A stretch of DNA of 64,000 nt from Patella vulgata (Eukaryota > Mollusca > Gastropoda > Patellidae). Made by a program: the position numbers and the translations under genes. Positions 25,531-34,870 of this stretch are shown one piece after another. Position 1 is the first letter of the stretch, and each line of letters starts with the position of its first letter. The stretch lies in contig NC_065882.2 of assembly GCF_932274485.2 (NCBI RefSeq), positions 62,843,431-62,907,430 on the forward strand. Reading direction: 5' to 3'. The notes beneath the pieces were generated by a model. That model saw only the letters and a program-made list of their open reading frames with translations, was not told where the DNA came from and did not search any database.

Positions 25531-25594
25531 AATATGTATTAATAATTCTTTTGTTTTCTTTTAAATGTACTAAACTTTTAAAACAATTTCTTGA

Positions 25595-25891
25595 CTAGTG
25601 TTTTGTCATTTGCTCCCGAGCCACTTCGTGATTTACAATATCCCCAAATTCCCAATAACTGAAACACAGGTCACTTGATAACTGCCCGTTACAGTGAAAT
25701 GTCTCAGCATTACCCAACCACTGTTTGCTTTTCTGTTGAAAAGGTTTTTCCAGAATTTGCTGGTCCTTGGTGCTGTGCTGTTCTGTCATTTTCTCTGGAA
25801 AATAGTTAAAGCTTTCGCAGGGCCTTGGTGTTTCCATTGATAGGCGTACTGGTAGGGCACATAAAATCTTTATTGGACCGCTATCTGCATC
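25595..25891 (-). CDS. Unrecognised open frame with protein-like composition
   Basis: An open minus-strand frame of about 98 codons lies between a TAG at 25892-25894 and a TAG stop at 25595-25597. Its internal ATG is at 25835-25837. The predicted product from there (80 aa) is polar, rich in Q, E, K and H, with two W and three C, and is not low-complexity. Codon third positions are richer in G/C than the neighbourhood. No signal peptide, membrane segment or motif is visible. It may be an exon of a minus-strand gene nested in the intron, a processed fragment, or chance. I do not recognise it. Confidence 0.3.
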   Translation of the reverse strand, partial: DADSGPIKILCALPVRLSMETPRPCESFNYFPEKMTEQHSTKDQQILEKPFQQKSKQWLGNAETFHCNGQLSSDLCFSYWEFGDIVNHEVAREQMTKH

Positions 25892-26616
25892 CTATCATTG
25901 CTGATCTCCCATGTGTTATGATATGAATATGATATACCTGTTATATGATGATTCATAGTGGTATTGTTAATTGATGGTTGAGTAATACTCACATATATCC
26001 ATTGATTTATAGCGTGATGTACAATACTTTATCTCTCAGCGGGAAACTATTGGTCTGATTAAACATAGATAAATAAGCTATAGGGAGAAAGTGCATAATA
26101 TTCCATTACGCTCGCCTCTGATTCATCCGAGAACGACGGGTGATTGAAACAATATCTTGGCGGCCTTCAGAAGAATTGAACGTTCGATGCGGTATTGTGT
26201 TCTCGTATACATCCGGCAATGATGTCTTTGGTTGGCTAGCGAGGATAAACTTTCATATTATCCTCGCCTATGATTCATGAACTGTATCTCCGGCTTTGCA
26301 ATACCTATTGAGCGGCACAAGAAATGGTGGCATTTTGTCATACCTTTGTTTATGATTCATTGCAGATCTAAAGGTGATCGAAGAACACTTTTACAAGAGT
26401 TGTTAAGCTTTGTAATTGAATGAAAATATGAGTAGCGAAGACTAGGTGACAACTCGATCAGATCAATGATTGTGATAATGAAAGGAAAACAATAAGAAAT
26501 TTTGTGTCACATGCGAGTTCTTTTTTTTATGTAAGATAAGACGATAGATGATCAGTGAAAACAGCCGGGTGAATAATGGCAAACAATGCTATCAGATCAA
26601 TCATGGCCATACATGT

Positions 26617-26860
26617 ATATAATAAGGAAACGCTATACAATGTTTCAATCAAATTGTCTTACACATTAGAAACGTATTACAACCTGCAGAACCTCACACA
26701 AATGACCATACAGAAACGCAATACAATGTCTTAATCGTAGGTTCAATCAGATGGCCATATAATTGTATATATAAACGAAATACAATGTATCAAATAATTG
26801 ACCATAGCTACATAAACGTAATACAATGTTTTGATCAAATGGCCATATAAAAAATGTTTA
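26617..26860. repeat. Imperfect minisatellite around AAACGnAATACAATGT
   Basis: Four irregular units start near 26617, 26712, 26773 and 26815. Each has AAACG, ATACAATGT and then a TCAAAT / GGCCATAT-like stretch. Spacing varies from about 40 to 95 bp, so the array has decayed or gained insertions. Confidence 0.65.
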
Positions 26861-27993
26861 TATCAAGAGAACCTGTCAAGTCCCAAAGGTAAGAAAAAGA
26901 AATAATTCCATATCTATCATGGTTATCATAATTATGGGGCTCCCAATGTTTAAGTAGTAGACCAAGACCATACCCTGTATATTAATATATCAGTGATAAA
27001 GAATGTTCTTTAAGTATACGTAACGGCAAGGATGGCGAAGGGATAACAATTTAATCACAGAGGTTAACAATCATTGGTTATCACTCATTATGTTTAAAAT
27101 TATTCATTGAGAAAAGAATATTGTCATTGAAGGAAGTAATTTAATTCGCCAATATTATAAAACACGACTTATTATACATCTTAACAAAATAACGTAGATG
27201 TATTTTATGTATGTTAAAACATATCACGCCATGTGGTATTAAGTGCATCATCACATGCTCAACATGCAAAGAAAACATTTCATCTTATCCATGTGTGTTT
27301 CCATCTGTTCATTGGGACTTGTTATCATCAACTAAAATACACTCTCATAACAGGAAAAGTCGGGAAAATTGCCTTCGTAGCGCAACAATACCGCTAAAAC
27401 ATGCAATTGTGGCATTTACGTAGATTCAAATTAGATATTTTATACCGGTTTGATGGCATATACATGTTACTTATCTGTTAGTTAACTTGTATCATGGGCT
27501 ACGGGTAAATGAATTTTTAATTGCATTCTGTGCTTAAGGAACAATAATTTCAATGCTGACAACACCATGTATTCAGCGAAGCAATATTCCTTGATTATAT
27601 TGGAGTTTACAGAACATACGTTAACATACCTGATATATGTAACTGATATATTCGTCAACAATTAGTCTACGAGTTTATATTCACTGGATTTGATATCACA
27701 CCACAACACAAATGTACACGCAAAATAGTTATAAGTACTCCTAGTTCTGAAATAAGGTTATTCCTATATACCGTGTTTAGATGGGAAATATGCAATAGTA
27801 AAACAATTGCGATTGATGTTCCAAACTCTTGACTGAGATCGGAAAAGAATGGCGTTTAAGGTATTTTCAAGATATATCCGAGTCATCTTGAGTCTATCAT
27901 ACGGTAGGGAGGACAACTTGGCCTAGTATGCTTTTTGGTTATTGAAATGCAATTGTGTGTGCCAGGATGGACCTCGGGTTAAAGTCTTTTTTA

Positions 27994-28139
27994 TGGGATA
28001 AATCAGATATTTCTTTTGAATTATATAGTCATAATCAGCTCTACTACAATACTCAAGGAAGGAGATCTCTGATTAATCAATTTATATCGGACTATCAGTA
28101 TATCACTATATAAATGTAGATAAAACACATAATGCAGTG
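27994..28139 (+). repeat. Dispersed repeat D, copy 1
   Basis: Shares about 140 bp with 30720-30879, including TATAGTCATAATCAGCTCTA, CTACAATACTCAAGG and CTGATTAATCAAT. The two copies have the same orientation and differ by small indels. Confidence 0.85.
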
Positions 28140-28380
28140 AAGCCGGGCCAGAAAATACACCTAGTCTCTACTAGGATTTTCCAACCGAGAGTACAGTTAC
28201 ATTACCGCTCAACTACAGCTGCCACATCTGACTGAGAATAATTCACTGGAGAGGCCAGTCTAGTCGTTTAACTGGATTGACAATAAATAAGTCGTATCAA
28301 CAGGTAATGGGGAACTAATTTTAAGAGGAAATAATATTGCTTACGGACAGGACCGATTTACTCAAGTATCATATTTCATT

Positions 28381-28740
28381 GAAATGAAATGAAATGTGGT
28401 TTAACATCCTACTGTTCTGCTCCTATACTGGGCTAATGAAGACGGACATACGCCATACAGTGTGTTATGAGGGACATTTTGCCCGGGCCGTGGCACTATG
28501 GCCTACTCTTATACCGAATTACAACTGCCAAGGGATCTTTACGTACATGGAACCTCGGGTTTTCGTCTCATCCGAACGACTAGACATCTGCTCTTGTCAG
28601 GCCCTCCGTCCTGCATCACTGACAAGGGGAAACCGCGTCGGAAAATCCCGATGAACTTTCTCTGCCAATGCAGGGATCGAACACGCGACCTTCAGGCAAG
28701 CGAGCCAGCGTTTTACCCACTTAGCCACCGTAACTCCCCA
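28381..28740 (-). mobile_element. SINE family A, minus strand, full length
   Basis: Reads GAAATGAAATGAAATGTGG, then TGTTCTGCTCC and ends at CCACCGTAACTCCC. Imperfect CATATTTCATTG (left) and CATATCCTATTG (right) may be the target-site duplication. Three overlapping open frames here are shadows. Confidence 0.9.
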
Positions 28741-29806
28741 TATCCTATTGCTGTCTGAAAATAATCTAGCTATGTTGATATGCGACATAGATTCAAATCA
28801 ATTTTCCTAAAATTACTCCGCAACAAACTGTGTTACTTTTTTTTTCAGTGAAGACATTATTGACAGAATTTGTTTACACGGTTTGAGCAGATGTTCTCAT
28901 AACTCGATTAGCAGGACATTTAGAAATAATTATCTTAATTGCAAATACGGATTATTTTATCTAAACACGAACAGATAACGAGAAAGGTTCCTGGAATAAA
29001 ATACAGGAATAGTCCACCAATCGTTATTACTTATAATACTGTGTTGTGTTATAATCGGGCTGTTTATTATGGTGTCCTGGGAATAAAACAAATCAGAGAC
29101 CTTTTGGCTTGTGAAATTATAATAAAACAGCATAGATAAAAGTTGTAAATTGAATTAGTTTTATAACTGGAATGCTTATTCTGAACATATATATTTTTTT
29201 CTCGAGGTTATCATAGTAATCTATTCCCACAACAGTTCTTAGAATACATGTGTATGCAATCGTTTGGGACTATTCCTTACTTGAACAGAGTCTCAAAAAT
29301 AAAAGTCTGGGTATGTATGAAATTTGAGTGCCAAAATATAGAGGAATGGTGTATTGACCTTATCTCAAATTTTCAGCTCAAAATTTTGAGTCGTTTGGAC
29401 GTGACCGCCAAAACTGCTTATCTGGACACGTAACCCTTTTAAGATTTCGGGTCAATTATTTCGCTGGGAGACCTGATAATCGACTCCCGTTCCTTTAGAG
29501 GTCTATACAGTGAATGAACCAAATGCTGTACTTGATAACGAAAGGCAAATGTCACCTACACATTATTTTTATACAAAAAATGTCTGGTTTTATCTAGACA
29601 CCGCATAATACAGCTTGGGACACTGGTCTCCATTAACAGATGAAGACTGACGGGTTTCAGTTATTTGAAAACATATCACAAATATTGAGTTAGTTGCTCG
29701 GCCCTTAGGAAGAGAACTTTTAGGGATTTTAAAACAAAATTAAACAGTTTTATTCTTCAAAAAATTATCGGGATTAGCCCTTTAATGATATGGTTGGGGT
29801 GTTCAC
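28741..29806. other. Intron stretch, nothing recognised
   Basis: No repeat or gene was recognised. Open frames at 28939-29139 and 29248-29433 have no distinguishing features. Confidence 0.5.
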
Positions 29807-30136
29807 ATCTAGGTTACAACTAGGTGTGGTTCAGTAAGACGTTGACTCACTATGTAGGAGGTTCCTGGTTAGATCGTCGTGTTGGCTGAGTAGGTTCCTT
29901 GGGATTTCCCAGCCTGGCTACCCATGTTACAGCTGGGTGTTGTTCACTGAGTATGACGCTGGCTCCTAATCAATGAGGTTCCTGGTTCAATTCTGGTGTT
30001 GGCCGAGAAGTTCCTTGGTATTTTCCAATCGGACTCCCCCTTGTCTGTGATGCAGGGCGGTGGCTTGACAAATACAAGTTTATACTAGTTGGAATAGGAC
30101 GACAAAACAAGGTCCGCTTGTGTACTCGTTGGCGTG
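29807..30136 (+). mobile_element. SINE family A with tandemly duplicated head (left part)
   Basis: The tRNA-like head and linker occur twice, offset 113 bp: one copy starts about 29807, the next about 29920 (compare GTTACAACTAGGTGTGG with GTTACAGCTGGGTGTTG, and GAGGTTCCTGGTT in both). The element then continues through CCCCCTTGTCTGTGATGCAG to CTCATAAAAG, where a family B SINE interrupts it. Confidence 0.8.
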
Positions 30137-30146
30137 CTCATAAAAG

Positions 30147-30411
30147 GAGAGTGGGTGGGGTAGCCGAATGGTTTAAAGCGTGCGCGTTAAATCATAAGGC
30201 CTGTCATTGAGTCATTGGTTTCGACTCCCTCTTGTACGTGACAAGGAGTATGGTCGCCTGCCCAACACCGTGGGTTTTCTCCGGGTCCTTTGGTTTCTAC
30301 CCACTTCTAAAGAGCCATACGTGCAAGCGAAATATTGAAGTATAATTGAACCGTATGTTAGTCCCAAAATGACCTAGTTTGTGTCGAGTAGACGTTAAAC
30401 CCTATTTCTGT
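30147..30411 (+). mobile_element. SINE family B inserted into a family A SINE
   Basis: CTCATAAAAG lies on both sides (30137-30146 and 30412-30421), so the insertion is exact. Head GGTAGCCGAATGG, body, and GTAGACGTTAAACCC are all present; the (TC)n tail is almost absent. Family A sequence resumes at 30422. This proves that family B moved after this family A copy was in place. Confidence 0.93.
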
Positions 30412-30421
30412 CTCATAAAAG

Positions 30422-30510
30422 AAGCATTGGCAGCTGGAAAACGATGAAGATTATGCCTGTCTTCACTAGCTCGATGCAGAGTAGACAAGTATTACTTTAA
30501 ACAGGACAGG
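30422..30510 (+). mobile_element. SINE family A, right part after the insertion
   Basis: GCATTGGCAGCTGGAAAACGA, then GCCTGTCTTCACTAGCTCGA and a worn 3' end (ACTTTAAACAGG). It completes the element that begins at 29807. Confidence 0.75.
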
Positions 30511-30719
30511 GGATTTTGTTAGTTGCCCAGGAGGCTACCTACTATACAGTAGCATCCAAGTGGCTATGAATAGAGATGTATTGGGGAAATATACCATTAG
30601 TATATAATAGCTGGAATCAATATTTACCATGGAATAAACATCGATTATCAAAGTAAATTTACACAACTTCATTTACTGTGTAGGTGATATAAATATTTAC
30701 CATAAGATATATTTAAGTA

Positions 30720-30879
30720 TGGGATAAGTCAGATCTATCTCTTATATTATTATATTATATAGTCATAATCAGCTCTACTACAATACTCAAGGGACACCAT
30801 ATCAGGAGAGATCCCTGATTAATCAATCTATATCGGAATATCAATATATCAATATATACATGTATACATATAATGCACG
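30720..30879 (+). repeat. Dispersed repeat D, copy 2
   Basis: Partner of 27994-28139, 2.7 kb downstream in direct orientation. It carries an extra ACACCATATCAGG stretch relative to copy 1. Confidence 0.85.
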
Positions 30880-31076
30880 TTAATATAGTGTATAACATTA
30901 TGATTGATGGAAGTTAGTTGAAGAATACTGGCGACTTTTATACCCATTGAAGAGATCGCAAACCCAAAATGGGCGCGAAAGAGACACACATTAGGACCAA
31001 GAAAACTAGGTCATATAATGTAAATTACTCAATACCAGACATCTTGTAAATCTATTGAATAATAAAAATAAGTATG

Positions 31077-31309
31077 AAATGAAATAAAATGGAGATTAAA
31101 GTCCTCACCCCATCTTCAGCAGGTTAATTAAGTCTGGCGCTACGACCTGCTCTTATTTCGAATTCCAACTGTCAAGGGCTCTTTTACGTACACGTCCTAC
31201 CTGAAAGGGGACACCGCGCTGAACATTCCCGAGATACTTTCTCGGCGAACAAAGTGATCGAACACCGGACCGCGAGGTTAGTGACCCAGTGCCTAACTTA
31301 CTGCGATGT
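31077..31309 (-). mobile_element. SINE family A, minus strand, with internal deletions
   Basis: The 3' tail AAATAAAATGGAGATTAAAG-TCCT is followed directly by a mid-body block and a worn head, so about 120 bp are missing compared with full-length copies. Confidence 0.8.
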
Positions 31310-31374
31310 TAATTAGATTGATCTCTTATACATCTACAAACCCGCTTTCATTAGATATACTTGCCATTTGTAAA

Positions 31375-31755
31375 GAAATGAAATGAAATGAAATGGGGTT
31401 TAACGTCCTACTGTTTTGCTCCGAACTGGGCTAATGAAGACGGGCATATGCCATACAGTTATGAGGGAAATTTTGCTCGGACAGCGGCACTGCGGGCTAC
31501 TCTTATATCGAATTCCAACTGCCAAGGGATCTTTTACGTGCACGCCAATGTGTACACGTGGCCTCGGTTTTCCGTCCCATCCGAACGACTAGACGACTGT
31601 CCTTGTCAGACCCTCCGTCCTGCATCACTGACAAGTGAGAACTACGCCGGAAAATCTGGATGAACTTCCTCGGCCAATGCAGGGATCGAACACCCAACCT
31701 CCAGGCTAGCGAGCCAGCGTCTTACCCACTTAGCCACCGTGACCCCCCCCCCCCC
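31375..31755 (-). mobile_element. SINE family A, minus strand, 10-bp TSD
   Basis: CATTTGTAAA flanks it at 31365-31374 and 31756-31765. It is one of the best-preserved copies: ATTTC-type tail repeats, TGTTTTGCTCCGAACTGGGC, CTTGTCAGACCCTCCGTCC, GGGATCGAACACCC (B box complement) and CTTAGCCACCGTGACC. At the head end it carries a run of 14 C (31743-31756), that is, poly-G at its 5' end. Confidence 0.95.
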
Positions 31756-31771
31756 CATTTGTAAATGTATT

Positions 31772-31955
31772 CATTGGAATGCACGTAAAAAATCCCTTGG
31801 CAGTTGGAATTCGATATAAGAGTAGGCGATAGTGACGCTGCCCGGCCAAAAAATTTCCCTCATAGCACACTGTATGGCGTATGCCCGTCTTCATTAGTCC
31901 AGTATAGGAACAGAACAGTAGGACTTTAAACCCCATTTCATTTCATTTCATTACT
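31772..31955 (+). mobile_element. SINE family A, 5'-truncated, plus strand
   Basis: Only the 3' half is present, from CATTGGAATGCACGTAAAAAATCCC to GGACTTTAAACCCC plus ATTTC repeats. It lies head-to-head with the previous minus-strand copy, 7 bp past its right duplication. Confidence 0.88.
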
Positions 31956-32067
31956 ATAGTAGGATCTGGTAGAGTTGTTATATAACCCCCGTTCTGGATG
32001 ATGTGGGGGATTAGCCAAGTAAACGATATGTTACGGAACTGTGGGTAACCCACACGAAACATCAACG

Positions 32068-32189
32068 CTGATTGGTTAACCAAATGTCTGACGTCATAGA
32101 GTCAAAAGTCGCTCGTATGACCCCTCACGCGACCTTCCACTACAATCGGTCAGATCTTCATGTAGTTTAGACCATCGAAAGTATAAAAA
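32068..32189 (+). promoter_or_regulatory. Promoter-like cluster: inverted CCAAT, CRE, TATA
   Basis: GATTGGTTAACC (inverted CCAAT, about 32070) is followed by a perfect cAMP-response element TGACGTCA (32089-32096) and by GTATAAAAAC (TATA at 32182-32189). The order and spacing suit a plus-strand RNA polymerase II promoter with initiation near 32212-32220. It lies inside intron 1, so it would serve a nested or alternative transcript. CCAAT-CRE pairs can also occur inside dispersed repeats, so this is an inference. Confidence 0.35.
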
Positions 32190-32405
32190 CACGAAAAGAA
32201 ATATAGATCCGTATTTTAATCAGATTGGGAAACAACAGACTCTATTTCTTAAAAAATTAAGCTCCGAAAAAAATCAACATTCTGAACCCTATTCCCAAAG
32301 TACTAATGTATGTTTCATTTTGGTTTCAAAGTTAAAAATATAAATGTTCGTAAAATGCCAGGTGCGTATTATGGTTTGGCATGCAATATATAAGTAAATC
32401 CCGTA

Positions 32406-32606
32406 ATGACAGTAAAAACAGGGCATATCGTGCAGCTAGTCATTAAATTCCTCTCAATACGATCTGTTGTGAAACCGCGAAGGCTATCTATATGCTATAT
32501 GGGGTCGTGTGATGTTAAATACAGCAATCATATATACCATGCTATTTGTAATGAATGGGTTAATTGCAGGCGTCAGACACAGATCCTATCTGTAAATAGT
32601 TGTTAA
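32406..32606 (+). CDS. Small unrecognised open frame downstream of the promoter-like cluster
   Basis: A 66-codon frame starts about 190 bp after the predicted start site of the CCAAT/CRE/TATA cluster. The product is basic with five Cys in its second half (pattern C, C, C, C, C-end). No signal peptide and no known domain are seen. It could equally be chance. Confidence 0.15.
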   Translation: MTVKTGHIVQLVIKFLSIRSVVKPRRLSICYMGSCDVKYSNHIYHAICNEWVNCRRQTQILSVNSC

Positions 32607-33423
32607 GATTATTTAAACTATTGGTTAACACACGTTCAACATTCATTAACGTGTAATACTGTAAATGTCATATGCCAACGTCTGTCCTCGCTATGTGTAA
32701 TGTTTAAAGATAGTACTTCCATAGGGGACAATTTCGTAAATGATAAGGCGTGTTATGGAAGAAAAACGCAGGGTTCCCACAGCTAATTATAATCTCTAGA
32801 AACATCCTGATATATTTTACATAAAAAAACAGATTAGGAAACGATGCAAAGATATAGTGGTTTAGGGCGGAAGTTTATTTCTAGAACCTAAACATGAACT
32901 TCAATTCTTTCTCACGACAATGCTAACTTTAATGTTATGGGGATTATAGTCTTGGTTTTATTGGGCGTTGTGGAGATTTTGTGTGGTTAGAACACATACT
33001 GATGTGTCGAAAGATAACAAGGTAGCCTGTACATAGCTTTCAAGGTTATCGGAACTTCATTAAAGTCCTGCGTCGACGAGATTCAAATGATGGTAAACTC
33101 GTAAAATCATTAAATGACATTTAGTAACTGGATAGAGTAAAAACAAAACGCATACTTTATAGTTCATCACGCAATTAATGTCCTTTCAATCATTTTAAGG
33201 AAATGAGGATAAAATGGACGACCTTGTATTAAGTACTAGACCCATTATAGTGATTGTGTCTATCATGTAAGATTATATATAAGACGGCTATAATAAAACT
33301 ATTTATAAAGACGGACATTATCTTCTTCCTCAGACCCACTGTTCTGATTTATTTCAAATTGATTTGATCCGAGGAGTCTTTATCAAAATTTAGAAACAAG
33401 CTTATAGATTTGGGGTTTGGACA

Positions 33424-33488
33424 GGAAATGGAGAAAGTGGGGTTTAACATCCTACTTTTAAGTCCTAGACGGACTAATGAAGAAATAA
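33424..33488 (-). mobile_element. SINE family A, 3'-end fragment
   Basis: GTGGGGTTTAACATCCTACTTTTAAGTCC then GACGGACTAATGAAGAA. Only the last 60 bp of the element survive. Confidence 0.75.
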
Positions 33489-33866
33489 CTAAACGAATTG
33501 CGATTAGAGATGGTACACTCTACGTTTCCAATGTAAACCTTTCTGATATGTTACCAATGGTGTTTATTTCTCATGGATAAGGAAGACATATTCCTGTAGT
33601 ATACTTTTCAGGATGAAAGAAGTTGCAGGGGTGTGCCTCTTGTGCCGTTACGGTGTAAAGCCTTTGTCGTCACAGATTTTCCTGGGACTTAATATTTTTG
33701 TTTTTGCACTATGAATTTAGGAAAAGACTGATTATCATAGCGGCATTGTCTGTACTCTAGACGAAATATCACGAAACAACTACTGAACACTACGCGAGCA
33801 AATACCATAAGTGCTAACACAACACAATTTTTATTGGAAACAATCACTGGTTTTATTCTAAAATCA

Positions 33867-33901
33867 CGACGTTTCGACAAGTATCCCCTTATCGTTATCA
33901 A
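33867..33901 (-). repeat. Hammerhead-like hairpin motif, copy 3 (minus strand)
   Basis: On the minus strand: TTGATAACGATAAG, a short loop, CTTGTCGAAACGTCG. It has the same order (TTGATAA, stem, GAAACGTCG) as the copies at 3.0 and 43.76 kb, with a different stem sequence that still pairs. Confidence 0.5.
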
Positions 33902-34639
33902 GAAAGTGCTAGTCGGTTCATGGCAAATTTATCATTCCCATGCTTACCTACTTAAACAGAGAATGTTGAACTATTTTTCTTTTACCACGATTATCAATTA
34001 TTTAATAAACCAGCCTACATAACTTTTATAGAAAGGTCAATATCTACTCTGACATTTTATTATGGTGTATCATGAATATAATATGGTGTAGCCGGTAACC
34101 TATTGGGCTTAGGATTTCATTTCTTTATAACATTAGATCAGAATTATGTGTCGGATATTTTTTTATAGTGATTGATACGTGAACGATATTCGACGTGACG
34201 TCGTTGATGGTTGCCATTTTCAATCTGAGAAATAATGACTGACTTGTAAAACATATTCGATGTAGCGTCGTTGATATTTCACCATGCGAGGAATAAGCTA
34301 ATACGTTTAGCCTAACTTCAGAAACACAGTGCAGTAGTATCTCGTGGATTAACGCCTGCTTCAAGAAAGTAATTAACAATACATACTAATACACATCACT
34401 ATGGTTTAAACGTTATTGAATACACATCGGGATGAACAATCGTTATTAGTAATTATATATCAATACAGAATGTGACAATATATATTATATTAACGATATA
34501 TACAAATCATATTAAAAACAATAATTAAAATAACATGATTATTTTTTAAGATCACAATTGGCCATTTCCAATTCAGCAATAATACGGACAGTACATTGGC
34601 CACATAAAATTCATGATTTCGACCAAATAAGGCATGATT

Positions 34640-34870
34640 CCGACTCAATAAGACAAAAGGTGCAGGTTATTGTGGCTCCGTTGTGAAAGTACTTCCGGAT
34701 TGTGAAGCGTAGTTTCCCCCTTGACATCTGGTGTACACGTTGTTGACAGTTGAAATTCGAAAAGTAGGCGGAAATTTCGCTGCCCAGGTAAAATATTCCT
34801 TATGGCGTATGTCCGTCTTGATAAGTCCGGGTTGCGCAGCCAAGTGTTACACAACAACCAACTTTATTTT
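34640..34870 (+). mobile_element. SINE family A, old and worn
   Basis: TTGTGGCTCCGTTG-type head, CCCCCTTGACATCTGGTG, GACAGTTGAAATTCGA, GGCGTATGTCCGTCTTGAT. The family tail is not recognisable after about 34860, where TTTATTTTATTTATTT follows. Confidence 0.65.

Larger units (their letters stand above)
32607..34639. other. Intron stretch with one SINE scrap and one hairpin motif
   Basis: 33424-33488 is a family A 3' end on the minus strand, and 33867-33901 is a hairpin motif (both listed). Nothing else was recognised. Confidence 0.5.
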
